From contig NC_079320.1 of NCBI RefSeq assembly GCF_029931775.1, forward strand, positions 54,081,521 to 54,145,520: 64,000 bases of DNA, given 5' to 3'. The notes beneath the pieces were generated by a model. That model made no database searches, was not told where the DNA came from, and saw only the letters and a program-made list of their open reading frames with translations. The DNA is from Euleptes europaea (taxonomy: Eukaryota > Chordata > Lepidosauria > Squamata > Sphaerodactylidae). The translations under genes were made by a program, and so were the position numbers. Shown piece after piece: positions 11,397-22,780 of this stretch; position 1 is the first letter of the stretch, and each line of letters begins with the position of its first letter.

Positions 11397-11705
11397 ATAG
11401 AATCAGCATTGCTGACAGATGGCCATCTAGCCTCTTCTTTAAAGCCTCCAGGGAAGGAGAGCTTACCACCTCCTGAGGAAGCCTGTTCCACTGAGGAACC
11501 GCTCTGTTAGAAAATTCTTCCTAATGGCTAGACGGAAACTCTTGATTTAATTTCAACCCGTTGGTTCTGGTCTGACCTTATGGGGCAACAGAAAACAACT
11601 CTGCACCCTCCTCTATATGACAGACCTTCAAGTACTTGAAGGTGGTTATCATATCACCTCTCAGTCTTCTCTTCAGGCTAAACATACGCAGCTCCTTCAA
11701 CCCTA
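11397..11705 (-). mobile_element. CR1 LINE 3' end, minus strand
   Basis: The complement reads through GTTGAAGGAGCTG, GAGAGGTGATATGATAACCACC and the CR1 C-terminal coding remnant, ending in a GATTCTATGA tail. This is characteristic of CR1 3' ends in sauropsids. It is 5' truncated. Confidence 0.8.
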
Positions 11706-12588
11706 AATAGAAGTAAATCCAAATAATCTGATTTAGGCTTTGTTTCTGTTGGGGGTGAGTATTAATGGGCTGAACAAAGTTTAGCGGTGTACATTATACC
11801 CTCAAAGCCTTGGCCTGGGATGAGAAATCATGAAAATGTAAAGCATAACATTTGCATTTGAGTTTCAATTTGGCACACTGACATTCTGCTCCTAAACACC
11901 ACCTTTTGAGGAAGTGGTTCAGTGGAATCTGCTTCGAATTAATATTTTCAATTGCTCCAACTATAAAATAGACGGAATTATTTCTGAAACGAACAACAAA
12001 ATTAACTACAGAGATCTGAGGTCTGCCATTGACCACTCTATGAAATCTTGCTGTGCTAAACAGTGCCATCCTGTCCAGAATTACTGTTTCGTTCTAAACA
12101 GAACTATATTCGTTTAAACCCTTGACTTATTGGACTTAAAAGATTGTAACTCTGCTTGGGGTTGAACAGTTACAACACAATCCTAAGAATGACTCTAGTC
12201 TAAGCCCATTCATTTCAACGGGTTTAGACTGGAGTAACTCTGCATAGGATTGCACAGTTGAGTCTCCTTAACTGGTACCCCAACAATGTTAACAGACTTA
12301 CATAGTAATATATAAAAAGTGTTCTTGAGCTGATTTACTACATTGCAGTATTTTAAAACCATTCAGAAATTACAGGCGATTGAGAACATATTAACATTTC
12401 TCTTAGCAGTGATAAATGCTTGAAGCACATCATTACTGTGCGCAACGGTCCATTGTGGTCTCTCTCACTTTCAGGGCCAACACAGATATTAGCTTGGAGT
12501 TTTCAATGTCACGATCTGCCCAGATCCTGAAAGGCCTTGGGGAATTAGTCCTTGCTAGAACTACATTCTTAGAACTTGGGCCATGGGT
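11706..12588. other. Noncoding; small palindromic repeat at 12166-12258
   Basis: CACAATCCTAAG to CATAGGATTGCAC forms an inverted pair around a short centre. This is a common squamate interspersed repeat (again near 17590 and 33620). The remainder shows no feature. Confidence 0.4.
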
Positions 12589-13133
12589 AGGGTTGCCAGG
12601 TCCCTCTTCGCCACCGGCGGGAGGTTTTTGGGGCGGAGCCTGAGGAGAGCGGGGTTTGGGGAGGGGAGGGACCTCAATGCCATAGAGTTCAATTGCCAAA
12701 GCGGCCATTTTTCTCCAGGTGAACTGACCTCTTTCGGCTGGAGATCAGTTGAATTAGCAGGAGATCTCCTGCTACTACCTGGCAGTTGAACAATTGATAC
12801 GTGTGCTGGTTTATGAACTTGAAGCAACGGTGGAGTAACCGTTTGTGGAACTTTTTGTACTTTGGATTATTGGCAGAGTCATCATTTGGACACTTTTGAC
12901 GGCCTGCCGCATACAATTTATCAGGACTATTACGGTGAAGCAACCAGTATCTTTCATTTTTACACGGTCTATATCATTTATACTGCTGTTGTCATATTTC
13001 TTAACTGTAGGCTTTGGACATGTTTTTGTTTACGCCTATTGAAATGTGTGATTTTTGCTAAATACTCTTATTTCTATTTATTGAGCTGTGGTGCTGCCCA
13101 TTTGTCTTAACTACCTGGCAGTTGGCAACCCTA
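12589..13133 (+). mobile_element. hAT-like MITE (GGGTTGCCA family) carrying an insert
   Basis: Ends TAGGGTTGCCAGG and TTGGCAACCCTA are flanked by a perfect 8-bp duplication, GCCATGGG, so this is an independent MITE insertion. Normal copies are about 205 bp; this one is 545 bp because a 321-bp sequence (12789-13109) was inserted near its right end. The insert is flanked by ACTACCTGGCAGTTG on both sides (12774-12788, 13110-13124). Confidence 0.9.
12789..13109. mobile_element. Retroelement insert in MITE, 15-bp target duplication
   Basis: This 321-bp AT-rich sequence interrupts the MITE, with a perfect 15-bp duplication of MITE sequence. Its 3' end (TTGAGC..GTCTTA) resembles those of the inserts at 44699 and 50138. 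The upstream part shows only weak similarity to them. Probably a related, 5'-truncated Penelope-like element; this is inference. Confidence 0.5.
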
Positions 13134-13750
13134 GCCATGGGATATGGATGTGTCTTGAGCAGGGAGAAAGCGAGCTCTCCATTCACCCTTGGCAAGACCT
13201 GACGAAGCTGCTGTTTCCTACATACGGCCCTCATTCTCCTCCCCTTACTTGGTTTGGAGTACAGATGGGCTAATACTGATGCCAGCCTTACTCCTTTCCA
13301 CATCATGTAGGCAGGCACTTGCTTAGCCAAGCTGTAAAACTGACGAGAGCAGAGCAGAAATCTTCTCCCCACTTCTCCCTTGTTCTTGGAATGGGAACAG
13401 AAGTCACTAACAATGCTAACTGAATTATGCTTTCATTGTAGGATGGGGGAAGTTCACCAGGTGAGATATGGAGAATCAGTCAGTTCAGTGTTCTACAGCC
13501 AGATAAGGGGAGAAGGCCTTAGTGTTTATGTCTTATTGTTGGCCCTCCAGAATAAGCAGTTGGCCACTGCGTGAGAAAGGATGCTGGATTAAATGGATCA
13601 CCGGTCTGATCCAACAGTGCTCTTCTTATGTCTGTATGTTCTTAGGAGGGCTTGTAAGTGAGTGCTGTCTACAGTTTTGCTGATTTTTTCCTGCTTGTTG
13701 TTTTATATTACCAATGAATGGTTTTACTGCTGCTGTTTTGGTTTATTGAA
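13134..13750 (+). other. Noncoding, with CR1 3' remnant at 13555-13648
   Basis: TTGGCCACTGCGTGAG, GATGCTGGATT, TCTGATCC and CTTCTTATG are a degraded copy of the same CR1 3' end seen at 24028-24571. The preceding bases show nothing recognisable. Confidence 0.5.
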
Positions 13751-14334
13751 TTATTGTATTTATTTATTTATTTAATCATTCATATGCCTCTTTTCTCCCC
13801 AATGGGGCCTAAAGCAGCTTACAATACAAGGGAAAAAATACAACTGAAACAGATGGGCGGAGGCTTCTGAGTGAAGAGTGAGTCTTCCACACAGCTCTAA
13901 AATATGAGCCTCGGGATAAGGAAGCTGCCAAGGATGAGGGAAAGAGGAAATAGTGTGGGGAGGGGATACAGGGGAAAGTGAAGTACCCCCCCCACACACA
14001 CACACACACACACACACGTTCCTCGCTGTGCAAGTGGACCGGGCCTGGCGGTTGGCACCGCACAACTTGACCAGAGTTTTTTTCTGAGGCGGCCAGGAGG
14101 AGGGAAAGCTGACGATGGGGGAGGCAGATAAAGATTGGTTGGCTGGTGGGTGAGGAGGAAGCAGGAAAGGGGGAGAGGCTATGTGGGCTTTTGGGGAAGG
14201 GAAAAAGAAAAAACGGGGGGATGAAATGCTTCTGCATTATACTCCACTGAGGTCCCTCCCCTCCTCAAACCCTGCCCCTCCCAAGCTCCACCCCCAAATT
14301 GCCAGGAATTTCCCAACCTAGAGTTGGCAACTCT
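13751..14334. repeat. Composite repeat block with CA microsatellite
   Basis: A TTTATTTA-headed minus-strand SINE remnant (about 13755-13830) is followed by unnamed repeat sequence (GAGGAAATAGTGTGGGGAGG, recurring near 20640) and an (AC)n run at 13993-14018. Last comes a truncated minus-strand GGGTTGCCA-family MITE at about 14250-14334. Confidence 0.5.
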
Positions 14335-14534
14335 ATGGCTGCTGGTCAGGTATGGTCTCCTTTTCTGTTGTGAGTTGGGAGAAAAAGTCTCAAGCTTCTC
14401 TTGAGGGTGAGCCCTGTGGAAGTTAGAAATTTAAAGTTTTACTGTCGGCACTATTAGGGCCTGTGTCAATACAGTTTTTTGGAGTTATTTGGCCTGAAAG
14501 CAAACAGCCTGTTTGTTGTGCATCTACAGAAAGA

Positions 14535-14815
14535 GCCCCGTGGCGCAGAGTGTTAAGCTGCAGTACTGCAGTCCAGGCTCTGCTCATGACCTGAGTTCGA
14601 TCCCGACGGAAGTTGGTTTCAGGTAGCCGGCTCAAGGTGGACTCAGCCTTCCATCCTTCCGAGGTCGGTCAAATGAGTACCCAGCTTGCTGGGGGTAAAG
14701 GGAAGATGACTGGGGAAGGCACTGGCAAACCACCCCGTAAACAAAGTCTGCCTAGTAAACGTCGGGATGTGACGTCAGGAATGACCCGGTGCTTGCCCAG
14801 GGGACCGTTACCTTT
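14535..14815 (+). mobile_element. tRNA-derived SINE (Sauria-type)
   Basis: The head GCCCCGTGGCGCAGAGTG has tRNA A/B-box-like blocks (GAGTTCGATCC). The body includes GGTGGACTCAGCC and GGGGAAGGCACTGGCAAACC, and the tail is ACCTTT. A 9-bp duplication, ACAGAAAGA, flanks it. Sister copies lie at 31719, 58867 and 63750. Confidence 0.8.
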
Positions 14816-15503
14816 ACAGAAAGACAATCGACTACAGCTGTTGTGTAAGGCAGCTACTGAACACATAATAAACACAAAAACAGAACAACAGGCAATGGAT
14901 GTAATTAATCTATTAATGCTTTCAGAATATTAGTAACTGCAGCTGCTCTGCTTTTAAAGATTGCTGGGCCCATATTTAACCAGTTTTTTTTTAACATGGA
15001 AACTGTACATTGACCATTTGTTGTATGTTATTTTTTTTTATGTTTTCCCTATTTCCCTTTCGTGCCTGACACTTTCTGATGGGCTCAAGTGTCTCCAGGC
15101 AACTGTCTTTGTAAACAACCATTTCTGCCCTGAACAGTGTACTTAAGACTCTCCTCCCGCCTCGCGCACCAAGTCAGATAAAGCATTACTTTAAGGATTG
15201 TGAAGCACATCTTCTGAAAGAATGTGTTCAATTACTTTTTATGTGAAGTACAGCAAAGAGGTTAGTCAAGGATGACCAGCTCGTACCCTGTGGCTTTAAA
15301 ATCCACCAAAAGCGGTTGGAGTTGCCCACCAGAATTACAACACTATCAGTGTTATGGAATCAGGGGTCCCCTTACTGTCACATCATTTCTATCCAGAAAA
15401 TGTGTGCTACTATAATGTAATGGTATTAGCAGTTACTGTTTCCAAGAACTTGTGATGTTATGTGTTTGTATCTAAATGGATAAATATTTATGACTCTATA
15501 AGA
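14816..15503. other. Noncoding, nothing recognised
   Basis: AT-rich sequence with no exon, RNA gene or clear repeat. Confidence 0.5.
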
Positions 15504-16157
15504 CAGCGGTGGGGAACCTTTTTTCCGCCAAGGGCCATTTGGATATTTATAACATCATTCACAGGCCATACAAAATTATCAACTGAAAAATTAGCTGACC
15601 AAGCCCCAAGCAGGCAGCTGCCCCAGATGACCCCCCCCCCCGCACGGGCAAGCAGGCAGGCATCCAATTGGTGGTGCTCTCGCCCACCTGGTGGCACAGG
15701 ATGGTCTGTTGCGCCAGCCAGGCATAGCCGTCCAGCCGCCGGAGTTGCTCCTGCTCTGCATGGCTGGGACCAGATTCTACAGCCGGCTCCTCACCCCCCC
15801 TGCATTCTGGCCCTGCCCCGTTTAACCCCTCCATTGTCACCACTTCTCCCCCCAGCCCTCTTGTAGTACAGAGGGAATACGTTTCTCCATGGCCCAGGTG
15901 GGAAAGGGTTAACACAGTTTCTTGGGCGGTCCTAGCAGCTCCATAGCTAACGACTCTTCTGCAAGGGGGGAAAAGGTTCCTTTTCTCAGCAAAACAAACC
16001 CACATCCACGAATAGAGGCTATTCCTGTCCACAGGAGGGGGCCGATCACCAGTCTTAGATCCTTCTGAGCTAGAGATCTGCCAGGACCCACAAAGGGCCA
16101 GACCAAATGATTTCATGGGCCTTAAACCCCCCTCTAGCCTGACGTTCCCCACCTCTG
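15504..16157. mobile_element. Long hAT-type MITE variant
   Basis: Ends CAGCGGTGGGGAACC and GTTCCCCACCTCTG are flanked by a perfect octamer, CTATAAGA. It is twice the length of its relatives at 4972 and 63362, carrying an extra GC-rich middle. A 197-codon frame is open on the minus strand across most of it (15559-16152), with no recognisable transposase motif. Confidence 0.8.
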
Positions 16158-16228
16158 CTATAAGAAGTTTCCAGACTAGCTCTCTGCTGCCCAGTGTTTT
16201 GCAACTCCTGATGGTCCCTTCAGATGTG

Positions 16229-16460
16229 GCTTGTTTCCTATTTATTTATTTAGTATATTTTTAACCCACTCTTTATCCAAGGAGCTGAGGGCAGTGTATA
16301 CCCAGCTCTTCTGCCATTTTATTTTCACAACTACCTGGGAAGTAAGTTAGGCTGAGAGACAGTGACGGGTGAAAAATTATCCAGCAAGCTTCCATAGCAA
16401 AGTAGAAATATGAACCTGGAGCTCCCAGACCAAGACTAACCACTACACCATGCTGGCTTT
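16229..16460 (-). mobile_element. tRNA-derived SINE with TTTA tail, minus strand
   Basis: The complement has the head AGCATGGTGTAGTGGTTAGT, a B-box-like region, the GGCCAAGGTCA-type body (degraded) and an (AAAT)n tail. Related copies lie at 18640, 40510 and 45985. Confidence 0.6.
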
Positions 16461-18639
16461 TCCTTTTCTTCCATCTACATCCATGCTGCTACTGAGCCCT
16501 AGATGTATTTTTCAGGCTGGAAATAAATCAAGATAAATTATCATGCAATTGTTTGCTGAGGCAGGCCTGCAGCTGGGATATGCATTTGGAAATAATCCCC
16601 CACTTAACAGCTGTACATCGTAAAAGTGCATGCATTAGCACTGTGATGGTCTCTATGATGTACATACCTGGCTTGCCAAATAATGGCACGCATATTTTTG
16701 CTGGCATGAATACTTTCCACACAATAGGACATTTCTTCTGGCATGTGCTTGATGGTCACCAGCCAGAGATGCAACAGCACAGAAGCATTTCTGCAGGTCA
16801 AGGGAATGTAATCCATGCATGTTCTGAGAATATCCACTCAGTTTATGGAAACAAAGGTTTGAACATTATTGCTACAAATTCTTCTTTCCGACTGAAGTTG
16901 CAGTAGTGACACATTTTACAGCAAAGGCCAGTGCAGCAAGAGTACAGCATTTTTCAGCAAACAGTTTCTCTGGGCTGTTGCAAGGGGCAAAGCTGAAAAA
17001 GACCTTTTGGCCAAGGTTTCCATAGAGCTGACCAGGTCATTGCTGTACAATAGCAAAGCAGCCAGGAAGAAAAAGTTCACAACTCAGCTGGGGATGCCTT
17101 TTGTTCTCGGTTTTAAGGAATGTACCTGTTCAAATCAATGTAAATGTGCTCCCTTTAAAACTTTTTTTTTTTTTTTTTAAACTGTGAGTGAAAAGTAGTT
17201 TACAAAGAAACCTCCCAGCTGTGGTGCCAATTCTGTCTACCCGGTCCATGTCAGCCAAAAAAGAGCTAGGTGGCATCATACAAAATACCTAAACTTAAAT
17301 ATAAGCTTTTAAAGAGAAGCATTTCAAGCAGCTTCTGCAGTAACTTGAATGTGCGGATTGGCACCTGTTTAATAGAAGAGTTGTGAAAGGAAGAATGTGA
17401 CTCTTTCCGTTTGTGGGAATAAGCACAGCATATTTTAATAGTGTTCTGGGAAATATAGGTTGAAAGCAAGATACTCCAGTCTTCTCTCTATTGTAGTTGC
17501 AAAAAACTGAATAGAATTTTTGTTACATCAACTTCCTTGCGTGTAAAGATTACATACGTTTTGGTAGTACACCCCTCAAACATTAAGAGAACGCTCCTAT
17601 GCAGGTCTGCTTAGAATCCTACTCAGGTCTACTCAATAGGACTTACTCCCAAGAAAGTGTTTTTAGGATTGCACTGTTAATCAGTCACATTGAACTGGTA
17701 GTGTTAAAAATAAAGGTAGGTTTTCTGGGTTGTATTCTGTCAGCCCTCAAGTCACCAGCAGCTGGTAATCAGGAGAATACAGCCACTGAAAGCTGAGCTG
17801 CCATACATAACAGCTGTTGATAGATGACAAGGTTAGAAAAGATGTCAAGTATTCATCAGAAATACAAGGTCTGAATACTGAACAGATATTTTTTCACAGC
17901 AGGATACCAAAACTACAAGCACAGTTTGCTAATTAACTTCATGGTCATTTACAGAAATTATGTTACTAAATAGGAAAGTGGTTCTTACCTTTTTTAAATA
18001 GCTCTGGGGCTAGTAAACTCAAAATAGTATGTAGCCTGTCATGGCAACTTTGCTTTCTTGAACAGAATGCATCCATGGATAATCTTTATATCTATAACGT
18101 CTATTTTTAGTATCCCTTGTAGGGTTCTTAAGGCTACAGTTTTATTGTACAGTTACCTACCTGTAAATAAACCTTGTTGATTTGCTTCCAAGTAAGCCTG
18201 TGAAAGAGGCTGCACTTGTGTAGTTTTATCTGGAGTTTAAAACTATTTTTAAAATTTACATTTATCAAGATTCAGTTTAAGACCTAGTGCATAGCCAGCT
18301 GTGGTTAAGCTGTGGTTAAGCACAGAAGGGGGCTAGAAAAATATGGCACTCCATCTTATATAAAGGGGCTCCTTCACTTGATAATAACGTGAATATAATA
18401 TTTCCCTGTCTTTCATACTATTTTTAATTCTGCAAACCAGGAACAGAATGCCACAAGCAACAATTTGATCAAGCTGAATTATTTTTAATGAACTCAGCAG
18501 GACTTGCTTCATGTTATTCTATATTTTGTAAAAGTGTACAGTATATACTTGGCTATAGTTTAATGCCTGTATTGGAGATGTTATCTATTTGTTGGGTTTG
18601 TGGAAATCAGCAAATTGGCCACAATAGAGAGGGGATTCA
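16461..18639. other. Mostly unique noncoding DNA between the two genes
   Basis: No coding exon is seen. A short interspersed repeat remnant (ACTCAATAGGACTTACTCCCA, GGATTGCACTG) lies at about 17590-17690. A run of 20 T lies at 17162-17181. The rest is repeat-poor and could hold regulatory elements, but no specific site was identified. Confidence 0.4.
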
Positions 18640-18790
18640 TTCATTCATTTTTTTATCCCAACCTTCTTACAATCCCCCCTCCCCATTTTATCCTCACAAT
18701 AACCCTGTGTTCAAATGAGAGACTTCCTGGAAGAGTGGGAGTTTGAATCAGGACTCCCCTCTCAAAGTCCAACATTCTAGCCACTACTTT
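18640..18790 (-). mobile_element. Degraded tRNA-derived SINE, minus strand
   Basis: TTCATTCATTTTTTTATCCCA, TTATCCTCACAATAACCCTGTG and TTCTAGCCACTACTT match the order of the TTTA-tailed SINE at 16229. The copy is diverged. Confidence 0.5.
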
Positions 18791-19740
18791 GGATGCATTT
18801 TTAACAGGAGATAATTATTATGATGAAAGCTGCCATTCTAACATAAATAAGGCAGCAAGAGTGCAACACATTTTGGAGAGGCATCAGTCCAAGCTTATTT
18901 TAGCTGAATTTAAAAAGAAAACTCCAGTGATTCTGAGCCTTTAATCCACTACCACTACCATCCCAAGTACACAACTGTGACAGATGATCAGAGGTCCTGC
19001 CCCTTTTTGCCAGTCACCAATCCACTGTATGCCTGTTTGGTGTGTGTGTGTGCACGCAGAACAACTAACAACCAATCAGGGCTCATGGATGGCTGAAGCA
19101 ACCGCATGGGAGGGAGTGAGAGCAGAAAAAGCTCAGTTCAGGTAGGGTCCAACTCTTCAGGGCACAACTGGATGTTAAGGTATCCCCAGGTGTTACCCAG
19201 GGGCTCCACTGCCATTTTAAAGCTGAATACCGGCCATTTCAAAATGCCGATCAGGGCCTAATCCTGATCAGGCGCTCATTTCCCTGCACCTTTTCAGGGG
19301 CAGCTGTTTTGATACTTTAAAAGATGTGTGTATGGGAGGGAGACCAGAGTGTCTGGTCCTGCCATGCTGTGGGCCAGATCAGGCCCTTGCAGCATTTTAA
19401 ATGACCCACCTTAGGCTGTAAAATGGCAGTGGTGTTCCTGGCGATGCTACAATGTCTAGTGATCCTGTCTCATGGTCTGCCTTGTACATAATAAGCAGGC
19501 TATACCAGTGAATGTGTAGAGAAAGGGTTTGAGCCTCCAGAGTGTTGAGTGGGAGAGAATTGGTCTCAGGAGACTACGTATGGACAGACAGGTGGGATTT
19601 CTGTACCAACCTGAAGGAAGCCCCAAGTTTGCAGGGGGGGGGGAAATCTGAAATAATAACAATAATAATAATAAACTGGGGAATTAAAACTCCCCAACAT
19701 AATAGAAACAATGGCTGTAGCTTTAAGAAAAGCATGCCTA
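18791..19740. other. Noncoding, nothing certain
   Basis: Contains a short GT run near 19046 and a G-rich stretch and AAT repeats near 19640-19675. No gene was recognised. Confidence 0.4.
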
Positions 19741-20400
19741 CTGTCATGACCCTCTCCAAACAGCTTAGTGATTCTGACTCAAAGTCCTCAGGGGAGGAGC
19801 TCAAGGAGCCAAGGTTTTTGGCTGAGAAGGGCCAGAAGGACCAGTGTGGGCCCAGCACTGCAGAGGCCTCCGCTGACAATAAACCACCAGCACCAGAGGC
19901 CGCCCACCATGCCAGAGCCTGCAAGAGAAATCTTGCCACCAGCCCAAGGCAGCTGCCAAGATTGCTGTGCAGGACTCGATCCTGGGTCTGCAGCGCCCCA
20001 GGATCCCCTCACAATTTCTAGGAGTAGCAGCAGCAGAGGGCCCTGGCTGAGGTGTCACAGAGGAGGGTAAGCACCCAACTGGCTGCACACAATCCAGCTG
20101 TTGTGCTAGAACACTGATGTGGTGGTGGTAGTTCCTTGCAGGATCCTGGCCAGAGCAGTGTAGCCTCAGGAGCTCCAGCACCTGCCTGCAGGGCTACTGG
20201 GGCCAATTGCATCCTAGCCTATTTAGGCTGAGGCCTGGGAAGACTGCTTTGCTGGATCAACTAGCTCATCAACTAAGACCACAACCATTAGGTGCAGATC
20301 CAGTTCCAGACCTTACCTGCTTCTGCACTCTAGTTCCTGGCCAAGTGATCATCTACAAGGTAAGTCTTCGATCTCAGAGACGAGCAGACTAGGAAGCTTG
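19741..20400 (+). mobile_element. Possible solo LTR fossil
   Basis: The stretch starts near TGTCATGACCC and ends with an ACAAGGTAAGTCTTCGATCTC-like region. This layout resembles long terminal repeats of LTR retrotransposons in squamates. No internal coding region follows, so at most it is a degraded solo repeat. Identification is from memory and uncertain. Confidence 0.3.
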
Positions 20401-20429
20401 AGGCTGGAATACTTACCTACTTTAATTTG

Positions 20430-21150
20430 CCATTTTGGAGGTTGCTAGGTAGCCACAACATTGTTGGGCCTTCCAAGCCTTTGTTTCTGTAAAGCAAAGC
20501 CATGGAGGGGGGAACAGGAGTGGATTTGAAGGCCAAAACAGCATAGTTTTATCCCCTGCCATATCTCCTGAAGGAAGAGGACTTGCTGGGGACAGGCCCA
20601 GCCCAGCAATGGCCTGCAGTGGCTGCTAGAGAAGGCCAAGGAGAAATAGTGGGGGAGGGGAATACAGAGGGAAATGACATACACCCCCCAAGTCCTTGCT
20701 GATCCTGCTTGCATATGTATATGCATATGATACACAGATCTCAGGCATACATTCAATGTGATCAGTTAATTCTTTAAAGTTGGATTTGATTCCTTTTTGC
20801 TCTGTGCTCATTTTCTAAAGGTCTGTGGGAGAAGTCTGGGGTTTTGTACTCCTTATGGGGTGAGCTGTATGAAATAACTGTTTACTTGTCAGAAGCTACT
20901 TTAAGGAGAAAGGGCTGTCTTAAATCCTGAATGCCCCCCATTGTAGATTGCTCCCTAGGCCATGTGTCCCGTTAAGAATCACTTAGGTTTCTTTTTACAG
21001 ATATTCTCACATGTGTGTATAATTTGTAAACTAAAAATGGTTTTATGAACATACATCTGTAATCTCACACGCAGTTGGAAGTAAGCCACACTGACCAGAG
21101 CGGAATTTTTATCTGAATGAACTTGCATAGGACTGTGATGGGAAGATACA
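20430..21150. other. Noncoding with unnamed repeat near 20600-20690
   Basis: GGAGAAATAGTGGGGGAGGGGAA followed by an ACAGAGGGAAATGA-like block recurs near 13945, so it is an interspersed repeat of unknown family. The remainder is unremarkable. Confidence 0.4.
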
Positions 21151-21655
21151 CCAGCATGGTGTACAGAGTTGCCAGGTCGTCTTCACCACAGGCGGGAGGT
21201 TTTTGGGGCGGAGCCTGAGGAGGGTGGGGTTTGAGGAGGGGAGGGACTTCAATGCCAGAGTCCAATTGCTAAAGCGGTCATTTTCTCCAGGTGAACTGAT
21301 GTCTATCAGCTGGAGATTAGTTGTAATAGCAGGTGATCTCCAGCTAGTACCTGGAGGTTGGCAACCCTAGTGGTTAAGAGCAGTAGACTCTAATCTGGAG
21401 AACCGGGTTTGATTCCCCACTCCTCCACATGAGCGGTGGAGGCTAATCTGGTGAACTGGATTTGTTTCCCTGCTCCTACACATGAAGCCAGCTGGGTGAC
21501 CTTGGGCAAGTTACAGCTCTGTTAGAGCTCTCTCAGCCCCACCTACCTCACAGGGTGTCTGTTGTGGGGAGGGAAAGGGAAGGTGATTGTAAGCTGGTTT
21601 GAGTCTCCCTTAAATGGTAGAGAAAGTCGGCAAATAAAAACCAACTCTTCTTATA
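21150..21655 (+). mobile_element. tRNA-derived SINE split by a MITE
   Basis: The head CCAGCATGGTGTA (21151-21163) is separated by a GGGTTGCCA-family MITE (about 21164-21369) from the rest of the SINE. The SINE resumes at GTGGTTAAGAGCAG and runs through AACCGGGTTTGATTCCC to AAAACCAACTCTTCTT. The MITE therefore entered a pre-existing SINE. A clear 8-bp duplication is not seen at this junction. Confidence 0.75.
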
Positions 21656-22780
21656 TGGGGGCTACCAGTTTGTCTTGATTTGAAGGCTGTTTAATGCTTA
21701 GTATAAACTCCTGTCTGCTTTCCAAAATACATTTCTGAATTTAAAGGATGGGCTCAATCTCTGCTTCACCCTTTAGCCCACAAATGGAACTGGCAAGAAT
21801 TGAGAGCTTTTCAAGGCAAGCTAGTAAGACTTCCCAAGGACAGATTTTTCAGTGCCTCCGAATAAGGAAAGAGGGTATCAAGGGAAAACATAAACGAAAT
21901 GAGAAGCTGCAGTATTTGTGAAGCCTCCCTGGCCATTATTCTGTGGAGCCCCATTAATACAGTAAACACAACATGTGCTGAAGCGATTGTTATATGCACC
22001 AGGATTGTCTCTGGTGAGTCATCTTCCCCCACCTTTTTAAAACCATGTGTTAAGACTGTGCCGCTTGCAACAGTGAAATGATTTCTTCGCTATCCAGAGA
22101 TCCTGTCGCTCTCACAAAACGAATGCAAAAACTCATTGCAAGACCACTTCACACGTGGCATTTCCCCCTACCCCAGAGACAATCTGACCAATGAGGTTGC
22201 GGCGAAATTAAGCTGTGCAGCCAACTCTGTCCGTGAAGGAGTTTAAACAATGTGGGGGGGGAGGGCATGCTGCCTAAAAGGATTGCTAGCGAGAAAGAAA
22301 GACCGGCAAAGAGCCCCTCTGAACGGGTGCCTGCATGCCTGGGCCAAAAGCGCGGGGGTTTGCACAGCTTTGCTCTGCCTTGACAGGCAGCCGCTGTGAA
22401 GTCTGCGTGGAGCGGCTGCGCTGGGAAGCCGGCGGACTGTCTGCATGCAGCTCCTCCATTGCCAACTTTCTCCAAGCACTAGATTAAAAAAATTATATAT
22501 TAAAAAAAATGCAATTATTTGTCTATATTAATTAGACAAAGTATTCAACAATCAATACAGGTAAACATCAAAGTATAAATTCTAATAAATAGTTGAAAGT
22601 ACATACATATATAGATAAAATGTGAAGACTTCCCCTACACCTCCCTCAATCTTGTCATTTATTTGTAATCTCCTTTGTTTAAGGTTGTAATCCTAATATC
22701 GCAAACGTTTATAAGATTTTTTTTTATTTTGTTTAATTAACATGACTATAGATTTCAAATCTTAACGGCTGCCTGGAGCC
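21656..22780. other. Noncoding, upstream of SAP30 CpG island
   Basis: No exon was recognised. 22470-22740 is strongly AT-rich and lies directly before the CpG island, giving a sharp base-composition boundary. Confidence 0.4.

Noticed and set aside
19542-20021. 159-codon frame as a host exon
   Set aside because: No conserved domain or splice structure; the region looks more like a degraded LTR.
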